Shown here one piece after another: positions 1 through 7,854 of a DNA stretch of 36,219 bases. The DNA comes from Gammaproteobacteria bacterium (GTDB lineage Bacteria > Pseudomonadota > Gammaproteobacteria > Pseudomonadales > Azotimanducaceae): the NCBI GenBank assembly GCA_012269545.1, contig JAAXKB010000008.1, positions 76,348 through 112,566 of the forward strand. The letters run 5' to 3'. The translations under genes and the position numbers were made by a program. How positions within the stretch are numbered: position 1 is the stretch's first letter; each line of letters begins with the position of its first letter. A model generated the notes under the pieces. That model was not told the DNA's origin, made no database searches, and was given only the letters and a program-made list of their open reading frames with translations.

Positions 1-758
1 TAAAGGCCCGGATCGAAAGGACCACCGTAGTCCGAGATCTCAAACGCTTCGGCGAATTCAATCGACACACCAGCCGGGTTCAGGGCCCGGTAAGTTTCTG
101 CCACCTTGGCGGGCTTGCGCTGATAAAACCGTTTCAGCCAGGCGGTATCGTACGGACCGCTAGCATCGGGTAAAAGGGAGGGCAGCCAATCAAAAACTTG
201 GCTGGCATGACAAGACAAAAGCTCGATGACATCGTCCTGCACAAGACCTGTATTGATAACCCAGTCGAAGCGAAATGGCCGCGGATCTTGGAATCGATCG
301 TAGGTCAGCACGATGCTCGGCATGTGAGACAGTGCAACATGGTCCGGCGCAATAGCCGGAACCTGCAGCAAGTAAGCACTGTCTTTTACAAGCTGCGCGG
401 CAGCGCGGTGATCTGGGTGATAGTCCGCCGTGCGATGGGTCACGATAACATTCGGTGCAAAATCTCGTATTGCGCCGATGAGTTTTTCTCTCAGTTCAAT
501 TGATGGTGTAAGGCGACCATCGTCTACCGGCCAAATCTCTAATTCGGCACCAACTAAGTCCGCTGCCTGCCGCGCTTCCCCAAGTCTTCGGGCAGCAAGC
601 TCGTTTCTACTCAAAGTGTGGTGCCCTGCGTTCCCGTTTGTCAGGCAAAGGATTTTGATTCGGTGGCCCGCCTTGTGCCACAGGGTCATAAGTCCCCCGG
701 CGCTGAATTCGGCGTCATCGGGGTGAGCCATGACCAGTAAGAGTTTTTTGTAAGTCAT
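1..758 (-). CDS. PIG-L (LmbE-like) zinc deacetylase, 3' end outside window
   Basis: The reading frame starts at an ATG at 758 and is still open at the left edge after 252 residues, so the C-terminus is missing. Near the N-terminus is the PIG-L motif AHPDDAE (residues 11-17); H12 and D15 are the expected zinc ligands, and a later HPDH (114-117) gives the third, H117. PIG-L enzymes remove N-acetyl groups from GlcNAc-type substrates (GlcNAc-PI, mycothiol and bacillithiol precursors, lipoglycopeptides); nothing here fixes the substrate. The gene starts 18 bases after the amidase stop (777) on the same strand, so it is probably the third gene of a hydrolase operon. The ribosome binding site is weak (GTGGAA). 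The family call is firm; the exact role is unknown. Confidence 0.88.
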   Translation of the reverse strand, partial: MTYKKLLLVMAHPDDAEFSAGGLMTLWHKAGHRIKILCLTNGNAGHHTLSRNELAARRLGEARQAADLVGAELEIWPVDDGRLTPSIELREKLIGAIRDFAPNVIVTHRTADYHPDHRAAAQLVKDSAYLLQVPAIAPDHVALSHMPSIVLTYDRFQDPRPFRFDWVINTGLVQDDVIELLSCHASQVFDWLPSLLPDASGPYDTAWLKRFYQRKPAKVAETYRALNPAGVSIEFAEAFEISDYGGPFDPGL

Positions 759-776
759 TTCCACGCAAGGCCCTGA

Positions 777-2225
777 TTAGCGAATGGTGTCCAAGTTCGG
801 ACTGCGCAGACCATGCTCAGTCGCGGTCTCAAAAGCACGCGCGATGCGTAACAGCTCAAGATCACCCCGAGGTTTGCCCACAATTTGCACGCCAATGGGC
901 AGGCCACTTTCGCTAAAGCCCCCAGGCACCGATATGGCCGGCAGTCCCGTGACGGAAATCATGCAGCACACGGCCATCCAGTCGATATAGGTGGGCATGT
1001 TGACCCCGTTGATCTCGCTGACCCAATCAAGATTGGCGTCGAAAGGAGGCACCTGGGCAGCTGGAATAATCAGCGCGTCGTAGTCCTCAAAAAATCGGGA
1101 CACACGCTGATAGATCACGGTTCGCTGCAGTTCGGATTGGGTGAGTTCGTCAGCGCTCAGCGCAAGACCTTTTTCTATATTCCAGCGCGCCGTGTCTTTG
1201 ATTTTGTCTCGCCAATCCGCGTCAGTAGAATCCAGCCGCGCGGCCAATAATCTAAGGCCCGCTGCACGTTGTACCTGAAAGACATCCATCGCACCCTCCA
1301 GATCAGGCGCAGCTTCTGCTACGTGCATACCTAAGCTCTTCATGCTCTTGGCAGCTTCGCGCACTGTCTGCGCGACTTCGGGATCGATGGCCAGTGAGCC
1401 CAAATCAGTGCTGAAAGCAACGCGCAGCCCCTGAATTTCCTGATCATTCAGCGGGGTTAACGCATCCAAAAAGGTGATGCCCGGGTCTGGCAAGGTGAGA
1501 GGGTCTCCTCTGTCAGGCCCGGCAATGACAGAAAACATGAATGCTGTATCACAGACATTTTTGGCCATCGGGCCGGTTGTGACCATGCGCCCAAACCATC
1601 CGAATCCCCGATTAAACGGCATTCTTCCCATGGACGGCCGGAAACCCACGACGTTACAGAAACTGGCGGGGTTGCGCAGCGAGCCGCCTAAATCGCTGCC
1701 ATCTGCCAGAGGCAGCAAGTCAGCGGCCAAGGCAACTGCAGCGCCGCCGCTGCTGCCTCCGGGGGTTTTGCTTAAATCAAAGGGGTTGAAGGTGCCGCCG
1801 TAGAGTTCGTTGAACGTATGAGAACCCAACCCGAATTCCGGCATGTTGGAGTGACCGATAAAAATTGCGCCAGCCTCGCGCATGCGTCGAGCCAATTCGT
1901 CATCCTTAGATTCGACCTTGCCGGCAAAACCGGGAAACCCCCACGTCGTGGCGAAGCCTTTCACAGCGACGGCATCCTTGGGTGCCATGGGTAGGCCGTG
2001 CAAGGGGCCTCGAACCGAGACTGGTACGGCATCTGCCTCTGCGGCGAGCGCCATGGCTTGGTCCTCTGGCAGCAAGTCGACCAGAGCGTTGAGTGCGGGG
2101 TTCAGTGTGTTGATGCGCGCGTAGATGTTTGCCATCAAGGTCTGCGCCGAAAGGTTTCCGCATTGCAGATCGCGGCAAAGGCTTAGAGCGTCCTGCCAGA
2201 TAGGTGCCGGTAACGGATCAGACAT
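777..2225 (-). CDS. Amidase-signature family amidase (GatA/AmiC-like)
   Basis: 482-residue amidase-signature (AS) hydrolase. The Ser-cisSer-Lys triad is visible: K83 in LPMAPKDAV, S158 in TPGGSSGGAA and nucleophile S182 in GSDLGGSLRNPA, with the usual 24-residue spacing between the serines. AS enzymes hydrolyse amide bonds of small amides, acyl amides or aryl amides in the cytoplasm; sequence alone does not give the substrate. It is not likely to be GatA of the tRNA amidotransferase, because no gatB or gatC is adjacent and two further AS paralogues lie in the window. The start overlaps the end of the upstream alpha/beta hydrolase by 8 bases, indicating translational coupling. Confidence 0.92.
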   Translation of the reverse strand: MSDPLPAPIWQDALSLCRDLQCGNLSAQTLMANIYARINTLNPALNALVDLLPEDQAMALAAEADAVPVSVRGPLHGLPMAPKDAVAVKGFATTWGFPGFAGKVESKDDELARRMREAGAIFIGHSNMPEFGLGSHTFNELYGGTFNPFDLSKTPGGSSGGAAVALAADLLPLADGSDLGGSLRNPASFCNVVGFRPSMGRMPFNRGFGWFGRMVTTGPMAKNVCDTAFMFSVIAGPDRGDPLTLPDPGITFLDALTPLNDQEIQGLRVAFSTDLGSLAIDPEVAQTVREAAKSMKSLGMHVAEAAPDLEGAMDVFQVQRAAGLRLLAARLDSTDADWRDKIKDTARWNIEKGLALSADELTQSELQRTVIYQRVSRFFEDYDALIIPAAQVPPFDANLDWVSEINGVNMPTYIDWMAVCCMISVTGLPAISVPGGFSESGLPIGVQIVGKPRGDLELLRIARAFETATEHGLRSPNLDTIR

Positions 2226-3165
2226 TGCCGTTCTCGGTGAGCCAGCGCAAAAGATCCTCAGTCACGGCTTCACGATTGAGCTCGTTGAGCATTTCGTGTC
2301 TGCCCGCAGGGTATATTTTGAGGTCAGCGTTCAGCCCGGCTTCGCGGTAGCGTTTTTGCAGCGCCGAGAGGCTTTTGCCTTGGTTGTTCAGGGGATCATC
2401 GCTGCCCGCAAAGAGGTAGATGCGTAAATTCTTGTTGATGCCTCGCACTTTGCGCCGCGACGAGCTTTGCGCTTGTGATCTAAACATACCCGCGAGCCCC
2501 CCAGCACTCAGCGTAGCTCCGCAAAGCGGATCAGCGCGATAGCCGGCGACTCGTTCCTTATCGCGACTGAGCCAAGCGAAGCCACCATCCCCATCCCCGT
2601 CACGCTCAAATTTTCTGTTGTTGTTGCGAAAGAGGTTTTTGCTGATTAATGGGCTGGGTGATGCCGGTGTCAGTCGCCAGCTGTCAAAACGAGCAAGGGC
2701 CGAAAGCAAGAGGGCGGGGATCTTCGGGAAAACGCCGGGTGATCCGCTGAGAATCATGGCGTGCAGCCGATGGCCCAGAGTGTAAGCGTATTCTTGAGCC
2801 AGCATCGCTCCCATGCTGTGGCCAAATAAAATGACCGGCCGGTCGTGCGCTTGAGTCATCCGGTACTCCAAGAAAGCGAGATCTGCCAGTGTTTCCTGCC
2901 AACCATTCCAACCCATATCACCGGGCTGGATGAGTGCGTCGAGGCTACGTCCGTGACCTCGAAGGTCGGGGGCCAAAACATTGAATCCTGCGTCGTTAAG
3001 CGCTTGGGCCAGTTCACGATAGCGTGCGCTATGTTCCCCCATGCCGTGGGCGATCAAGACATTTGCGCGCGCTTTGGCGGGTTCACTGCACAGCCACAGG
3101 CGGCAAAAGATCCGATGGCCGTCCCGCGACACATAGTGCTCCTCTCCAAGATTATCCAAGGTCAT
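2218..3165 (-). CDS. Alpha/beta hydrolase, lysophospholipase / monoacylglycerol lipase type
   Basis: 315-residue serine hydrolase of the Hydrolase_4 type (PldB or monoglyceride lipase). The oxyanion region reads HGMGEHSARY (40-49), typical of this subfamily, and the nucleophile elbow is GHSMG with S117. The probable acid is D257 (AGSDDPLN) and the His is H290 (AGRHEML), so the triad is complete. No signal peptide or lipobox is seen, suggesting a cytoplasmic enzyme. It is first of a three-gene minus-strand cluster (hydrolase, AS amidase, PIG-L deacetylase), which may act together on an acylated or amidated lipid or sugar substrate; that is inference. The chosen ATG lies right behind GAGAG, an unusually short spacing, so the start is slightly uncertain. 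Confidence 0.9.
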   Translation of the reverse strand: MTLDNLGEEHYVSRDGHRIFCRLWLCSEPAKARANVLIAHGMGEHSARYRELAQALNDAGFNVLAPDLRGHGRSLDALIQPGDMGWNGWQETLADLAFLEYRMTQAHDRPVILFGHSMGAMLAQEYAYTLGHRLHAMILSGSPGVFPKIPALLLSALARFDSWRLTPASPSPLISKNLFRNNNRKFERDGDGDGGFAWLSRDKERVAGYRADPLCGATLSAGGLAGMFRSQAQSSSRRKVRGINKNLRIYLFAGSDDPLNNQGKSLSALQKRYREAGLNADLKIYPAGRHEMLNELNREAVTEDLLRWLTENGNV

Positions 3166-3190
3166 CTCTCGTGTTGTTCGTCTCGCCGAA

Positions 3191-3196
3191 AATATA
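3191..3196 (-). promoter_or_regulatory. Candidate -10 element for the hydrolase/amidase/PIG-L operon
   Basis: On the minus strand a TATATT hexamer lies about 26 bases upstream of the ATG at 3165, in an AT-rich patch of the 172-base gap before the BCCT gene. No good -35 box is at the right distance, so this is only a composition-based guess. Confidence 0.3.
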
Positions 3197-3337
3197 GCCT
3201 ACCTGTGTATAAAAAAACTCACCGGTTACCTAACCATCAAAAGCGGTGTGTGCCGCGCAGGAGGAATCCGGGGATAGCCTTGCATTTGCATGAAGGTGCT
3301 CTAGGGTGGTGGATTGATCAGTTAATAACGGAGCGGT

Positions 3338-4897
3338 ATGCAGTCTTCTAAGAGCGGCGCAAGCGGGGATCTGGATCATTTGATTTTTTTTGGCAGTGTG
3401 TTGGGGATTGTTTCCCTGTGCGTGCCATTGGCGCTCTACCCTGAGGAAGGTGGCGTTATTCTCGGGCGGGCCTTTGATTTTCTGACCCAGAATTTCGGTG
3501 TGTTCTACGTTGCCGGTGCCACGCTTACCTTCGCTTTTTTACTCTATCTTGCGTTCAGCCGTCATGGCGACATTCGACTGGGCAATCAGCAGCCTGAATT
3601 TTCGACCCTGAGCTGGGCCGCCATGCTCTTTTGCGGGGGCATTGGCACCAGCGTTTTGTACTGGGGCGTGGTGGAGTGGGCTTATTATTTTCAGGCACCG
3701 CCCTTTGGGGTGACTCCGGCAACACCGGAAGCGAAGCTCTGGTCGGTCAGCTATCCGTTGTTTCACTGGGGTTTAATGGGTTGGTCGCTCTACGTGCTGC
3801 CCGGCGTCGCTATCGCGTACAGCTACTACGTCCGCGGTGCTAAATCACTGCGATTGAGTGACGCCTGCGAGCCCGTAATCGGACGTCACGCAAAGGGCGC
3901 GTTGGGACGCGCTATCGATTTGCTCTTCGTGGTGGGCTTGGTTGGAGCGTGTAGCATCGGTATTGGCTTGGCAGTTCCGCTTATTGGCGCTTGTGTCGCG
4001 CACCTGCTTCAGGTTGATCGCGAATCCCTTGGATTTGCGCTTGATGTCGTGGTGATCCTCGTTGTGACCAGCATTTTTGCTGGCAGTGTCTGGATGGGTC
4101 TGGAGCGAGGCATCAAGCGGCTGAGCGACTTAAACGTGTTGCTGGCATTGATGTTGCTGGCCTTTATTTTAGTCGCGGGTCCCACGCTGTTTATTGTAGA
4201 ACTTGGTCTTGAGGGTGTCGGCCATATGCTGCAAAACTTTGTTCGCATGAGCACATACACTGATGCTGCAGGCACCACAAACTTTGTCGAAGCATGGACT
4301 GTTTTCTATTGGGCTTGGTGGCTGGCATTGGGGCCGTACATGGGTGTTTTCATCACTAAAATCTCTCGAGGCAGGACGTTGCGCGAACTGATCTTGGGCG
4401 GTATCGGCTACGGTACGCTCGGCTGCGTCGTATTTTTTGCCATCTTGGGTAACTACGCGTTGTATTTGGAAGTAAATCAACTCTTTCCGGTGATCGAAAC
4501 GCTAAATGCCTCCGGCGCGCCTGCGGCCATTGTCGGCGTGCTTGGAACCCTACCGCTGTCCGCTTTTGCGATTTTGATATTCACCCTCGTATGCATCATC
4601 TTTGCGGCCACTAGCTACGACTCTGCGTCCTATACTCTCGCCGCATCTGCCACCCGGTCCTTGGCGCCTGAGGATCATCCAGCCCGTGGTCATCGTGTTT
4701 TTTGGGCCTTTCTGCTGGGTTTGTTGCCGATTACTTTGGTCTATATGGGTGGCCTCAAACCGCTGCAGTCGGCGGTAACGCTGGCCTCTGTGCCGCTTTA
4801 TGCAGTCACCGTGATTCTTACGATGTCACTTTGGCGATCCATACATGCAACAGAACAAGAATCGCCGGATACTGAGGCGGTTTCGAACCCATCTTGA
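3338..4897 (+). CDS. BCCT family transporter (betaine/carnitine/choline type)
   Basis: 519-residue multi-pass membrane protein with about 12 hydrophobic segments. The BCCT signature is clear: a Trp-rich helix reading YWAWWLALGPYMGVF followed by ITKISRGRTLREL, and early a GTSVLYWGVVEW stretch. BCCT carriers move quaternary ammonium compounds or related zwitterions across the inner membrane by Na+ or H+ symport, or by exchange. The C-terminal tail is short, without the long osmosensing extension of BetP, so substrate supply rather than osmosensing is the likelier role. The start is set by GGAG five bases ahead of the ATG. An AS amidase and a DUF2147 protein follow on the same strand after 30 bases, so the imported compound may be an amide substrate of the next gene (inference). 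Confidence 0.93.
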   Translation: MQSSKSGASGDLDHLIFFGSVLGIVSLCVPLALYPEEGGVILGRAFDFLTQNFGVFYVAGATLTFAFLLYLAFSRHGDIRLGNQQPEFSTLSWAAMLFCGGIGTSVLYWGVVEWAYYFQAPPFGVTPATPEAKLWSVSYPLFHWGLMGWSLYVLPGVAIAYSYYVRGAKSLRLSDACEPVIGRHAKGALGRAIDLLFVVGLVGACSIGIGLAVPLIGACVAHLLQVDRESLGFALDVVVILVVTSIFAGSVWMGLERGIKRLSDLNVLLALMLLAFILVAGPTLFIVELGLEGVGHMLQNFVRMSTYTDAAGTTNFVEAWTVFYWAWWLALGPYMGVFITKISRGRTLRELILGGIGYGTLGCVVFFAILGNYALYLEVNQLFPVIETLNASGAPAAIVGVLGTLPLSAFAILIFTLVCIIFAATSYDSASYTLAASATRSLAPEDHPARGHRVFWAFLLGLLPITLVYMGGLKPLQSAVTLASVPLYAVTVILTMSLWRSIHATEQESPDTEAVSNPS

Positions 4898-4927
4898 GGG
4901 AGCTGCACAAAAGGGAAGGGAGCTTTT

Positions 4928-6352
4928 ATGAGTGAACTGGACTGGCACTGGCTGACGTTGTCGCAAGCCTGTCAGCGTCTGAAAAGCGGGCAGGCTAGTG
5001 CGCTGGAGTTAACGCGGGAGACGTTGAGACGCGCAAACGCCTTGGCGGACCAAACACATTGCTATGTGCACGTGCTCGAAGAAGACGCCTTGGCGACGGC
5101 CCAGCAGTTGGACGATAAACAGGCCGCTGGCGAACCCTTGGGGTTGCTGCACGGCATACCCATCGGTATTAAGGATCTACTGTTTACTCGCGGTTTGCCT
5201 ACCGCGTCCGGCACGACGGTTATGAAAGATTTTTGCCCTGCCTTTGACGCAACGGTGGTCACGCGCTTGCGCGATGCAGGCGCGGTTCTCATTGGTAAAA
5301 CCCAGCTCACAGAGGGAGCGTTTGGAGCACATCATCCGGCGGTCGTGCCGCCGTTAAACCCTTGGGACGCGGAGGCGTGGACCGGTGTATCCTCCTCCGG
5401 CTCCGGGGTAGCTGTGGCCGCTGGGGTGGCTTTCGCAGCCATTGGTTCTGACACCGGTGGCAGCATCCGCTTTCCGTCAGCCAGTTGCGGCTTGGTGGGT
5501 CTAAAACCCACCTATGGGCGGGTTAGTCTGCACGGCGCATTCCCTCTGGCCAACAGTTTGGATCACATAGGCCCCATGACTCGCAGCGTCGAGGACGCCG
5601 CGCGCATGCTCTGCGTTATGGCTGGTTTCGATGCCCAAGACCCGAACTCCCTGAATGCGCCAGTGCCCAATTACCTGCAGTATTTGTGTGTGAGCGATGA
5701 CGGACCCGAACCTTTGGCAGGTAAGCGAATAGGCATTGATTGGTCCTATGTTAGCGATGGGGTTGAGGCTTCGGTGGTCGACGTTACGCGCCGCGCTCTT
5801 AAGAAGTTTGCTGGGCTGGGCGCCGAAATTGTTGAAATTAAAGTTCCCCAAAGCGCTGGAGTGCTGGCACAAGCCTGGGGTACTACCTGCGCAGTTGAAT
5901 GCGCTCGTGCGCATACAGAGTATTTTCCGGCACGCCAGGATGAGTATGGGCCCGTGCTGGCCGGATTGATCGCGCTCGGTATGCGAACGTCTGAGCAGGA
6001 TTATCAAGCTCTGCAGGAGTTGCGTACTGCTTTTGCCCATCAGCTGGATCAGGTGCTTGAGGGTGTTGACGCGATTCTTTCGCCCTGCATGCCGTTGGCG
6101 ACGCCGTCAGTGCAGTTGATGGAAAACGGCGCACCGGCCGCAGAGGGTCAGGCTGATTTTTTGATGTTTACCGCGCCCTTCGACTACTCCGGCCACCCAA
6201 CGCTGACGCTGCCAGTGGCCTCTCAGGGCGGCGGATTGCCGGGGTCATTCCAGCTCATTGGCAGAAAATTAGACGAGCAAACCCTGATCCGGCTGGGCTC
6301 AGCATTCGAGCAAACGGAAGAACCCATCATGTATCCGGAACTGCAATCATGA
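4928..6352 (+). CDS. Amidase-signature family amidase
   Basis: 474-residue AS hydrolase. Triad residues are K82 (IPIGIKDLL), cis-Ser S155 (GVSSSGSGVA) and nucleophile S179 (SDTGGSIRFPSA). The usual GGSSGG around the cis-Ser is changed to GVSSSGSG, seen also in some glutamyl-tRNA amidotransferase-like and allophanate hydrolase-like branches. A strong ribosome binding site (AAGGGAGC) precedes the ATG. The gene follows a BCCT transporter by 30 bases and overlaps the next gene by an ATGA, so it sits in a three-gene operon. A role in breaking down an imported amide or carbamoyl compound fits, but the substrate is unknown. Confidence 0.92.
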   Translation: MSELDWHWLTLSQACQRLKSGQASALELTRETLRRANALADQTHCYVHVLEEDALATAQQLDDKQAAGEPLGLLHGIPIGIKDLLFTRGLPTASGTTVMKDFCPAFDATVVTRLRDAGAVLIGKTQLTEGAFGAHHPAVVPPLNPWDAEAWTGVSSSGSGVAVAAGVAFAAIGSDTGGSIRFPSASCGLVGLKPTYGRVSLHGAFPLANSLDHIGPMTRSVEDAARMLCVMAGFDAQDPNSLNAPVPNYLQYLCVSDDGPEPLAGKRIGIDWSYVSDGVEASVVDVTRRALKKFAGLGAEIVEIKVPQSAGVLAQAWGTTCAVECARAHTEYFPARQDEYGPVLAGLIALGMRTSEQDYQALQELRTAFAHQLDQVLEGVDAILSPCMPLATPSVQLMENGAPAAEGQADFLMFTAPFDYSGHPTLTLPVASQGGGLPGSFQLIGRKLDEQTLIRLGSAFEQTEEPIMYPELQS

Positions 6353-6888
6353 GTGTATTCGTAGAGCAACTGCTCAAAGTGACGAGGCGGATTAGAAGAG
6401 GCGTGCTGGCTTTGGTGCTGCTCGGGATGTCGGGTCAAGTCGCCGCCGCCGTCGAAGGCTGGTGGCAATCTTGGGATTCCCTGCTGTATGTGGCAGTGGA
6501 GAACGGCGAGGCAAGGGTGTTTGCCGCAGGTATCTTAAACCCAGCCTTGGTTAAGGGTGATTTGGTGAACTGGGGCCCCGAGGCCCCGCTACTGGATTTG
6601 GAAAACCCGGATCCTAAGCTGCGCGATCGTCCCTTGTTGGGTATGGAGTTGACGGAAGATTACCGCAAAAAGGGTAAGCAGTGGCGAGGCCGGCTGTATG
6701 ATCCCCGCTCTGGAGCTTGGTATAAATCTCATCTGTCTGTCGTGGACGGAGTGCTAAATATCCGAGGCTATATCGGCATGCCGATGCTAGGCCAAACCCG
6801 CACTTTTGAGCGGTATGATCCCTGTAAAGTTTATGAAGATGCCGTCATGGTAGTCTGGTCGAAGGTGCAGCCGCCGGCTTGTCGGTAG
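6349..6888 (+). CDS. DUF2147 family secreted protein
   Basis: 179 residues with an N-terminal signal peptide: basic stretch at 11-17, hydrophobic core about 19-27, likely cleavage after VAAA (31-34). The mature part matches DUF2147: a GWWQSWD start, a Leu-Glu-Asn-Pro-Asp-Pro-Lys stretch followed by RDRPLLGMEL, WRGRLYDPRSGAWY, and IRGYIGMPMLGQTRTFERY. DUF2147 proteins are small periplasmic lipocalin-like beta proteins of unknown function. Its ATG overlaps the amidase stop (ATGA), showing coupling to the upstream transporter-amidase pair. The two Cys residues near the C-terminus (CKVY and PACR) could form a disulfide. Confidence 0.85.
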   Translation: MSVFVEQLLKVTRRIRRGVLALVLLGMSGQVAAAVEGWWQSWDSLLYVAVENGEARVFAAGILNPALVKGDLVNWGPEAPLLDLENPDPKLRDRPLLGMELTEDYRKKGKQWRGRLYDPRSGAWYKSHLSVVDGVLNIRGYIGMPMLGQTRTFERYDPCKVYEDAVMVVWSKVQPPACR

Positions 6889-6938
6889 TTTTTCTCATAC
6901 GTGAGACGCAAGTCAGTCCGCTTTGCAGGCGCCTTGTG

Positions 6939-7613
6939 TTAATGAATGAGGGCGTAGCCCAAACCGCGAACGGATCGTATCCGATTACCCTTGGTTGGAT
7001 GGGGCCCCAATTTCTTCCGAAGATTGCTCACATGGACGTCCAGACTTCGGTCCAGAGGTGATTCGTTCCGCAACAGACCTTCTCGGTAAAGTGTGTGTCT
7101 GGGCAGTGGGTTGTTCTTTGTCGTCATAAGCAGCCGCAACAGTCTGCATTCTGCGGGGGTCAGTTCTATTCTGGAATCACCAATTCGGGCCTGAAACCGC
7201 CCGGGCAACAGGCACAGGTCATCCAATGAATAGACGGGCTGTCGGCCCCTGTCGTCAGAGCTTCGGCGTTTGATAGCGTTGAGACGAGCAGCCAGCGCCT
7301 CGGGTTGAAACGGTTTGGCGATGTAGTCGTCTGCGCCAACTTCGAGACCCTTGATGCACTGGCTTTCAAGCCCCTGGCTGGCGAGCAGAATCACAGGGGT
7401 GTTGGCCGTTAATCTCAGTTTGGTCAGACAGCTGAAATTGCTTCGTTTGAGGAGCTCGACGTTGAGCAAAATCACATCGAATTGGAGATTCGCGGTGATG
7501 GATTCCGCAGTGACCACGTCGTGAACGATCAATGCTTCAATACTTTGCGGCTCAAGAACCTGTGCAAGCTCAAAAGCAGACAAGCGATCTTCTTCAATCA
7601 GTAAGACTTTCAT
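6939..7613 (-). CDS. Atypical OmpR/PhoB-type response regulator lacking the phospho-acceptor Asp
   Basis: 224 residues: receiver domain about 1-115 and C-terminal winged-helix DNA-binding domain about 130-224, with SLDVHVSNLRKKLG and a terminal RSVRGLGYAL that are typical of OmpR/PhoB regulators. The receiver keeps an acidic pocket (E8, D9) and the conserved Lys (AKPF, K100). The residue aligned with the phosphorylated Asp (D51 in CpxR) is Asn51 in DVILLNVEL, and the usual Thr/Ser after the fourth strand is Ala78. The codon for position 51 reads AAC on the minus strand. It is therefore probably not switched by normal Asp phosphorylation. No sensor kinase is adjacent. I chose the ATG at 7613, where receiver homology begins; an in-frame extension to 7748 carries no domain. 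It is divergent from the lipoprotein/beta-barrel operon, a possible target. Confidence 0.9.
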   Translation of the reverse strand: MKVLLIEEDRLSAFELAQVLEPQSIEALIVHDVVTAESITANLQFDVILLNVELLKRSNFSCLTKLRLTANTPVILLASQGLESQCIKGLEVGADDYIAKPFQPEALAARLNAIKRRSSDDRGRQPVYSLDDLCLLPGRFQARIGDSRIELTPAECRLLRLLMTTKNNPLPRHTLYREGLLRNESPLDRSLDVHVSNLRKKLGPHPTKGNRIRSVRGLGYALIH

Positions 7614-7647
7614 GCTGAGGCATCGACCCCTGAGACGGACCTGCTGA

Positions 7648-7653
7648 AATATA
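7648..7653 (-). promoter_or_regulatory. Candidate -10 element of the orphan regulator gene
   Basis: TATATT on the minus strand, about 34 bases upstream of the regulator ATG at 7613. There is no good -35 hexamer 17 bases further up; instead a TAAAGTGT repeat (7668-7675) lies there, which would fit an activator-dependent or autoregulated promoter. Confidence 0.4.
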
Positions 7654-7667
7654 TTGGGGTTGGCGGT

Positions 7668-7706
7668 TAAAGTGTACGGAGGTTGTGCGGAACAGGCATA
7701 AAGTGT
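7668..7706. promoter_or_regulatory. Pair of TAAAGTGT direct repeats in the divergent promoter region
   Basis: Identical octamers occupy 7668-7675 and 7699-7706, 31 bases apart start to start (close to three helical turns), between the regulator gene and the divergent lipoprotein gene. OmpR-family regulators bind direct repeats, so these could be binding sites for the neighbouring regulator. Two octamers can also occur by chance. Confidence 0.35.
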
Positions 7707-7797
7707 GGACTTAGTCGCAAGTTTTGTGGTGCTAATGTCTGGGCGCAAACGCCTGCCGGTCTTAACATAGCTTTACAAATCTTGCTGTTTCTTAGCC

Positions 7798-7825
7798 TTA
7801 GCCAAGTTGTTTGCTGTGCTCTAAT
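7798..7825 (+). promoter_or_regulatory. Candidate promoter of the lipoprotein/beta-barrel operon
   Basis: TTAGCC (7798-7803), 16 bases, then TCTAAT (7820-7825), ending 29 bases before the ATG at 7855. The -35 match is poor and the -10 match fair. Other AT-rich hexamers are nearby. Confidence 0.3.
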
Positions 7826-7854
7826 CCCCGAGTTTTCACCAAGGACTTGAGGGT

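Noticed and set aside
6895-6915. Hairpin TCTCA-TACG-TGAGA between convergent genes
   Set aside because: The T-run is before the stem on the plus strand and becomes an A-run after it on the minus strand, so it does not form an intrinsic terminator.
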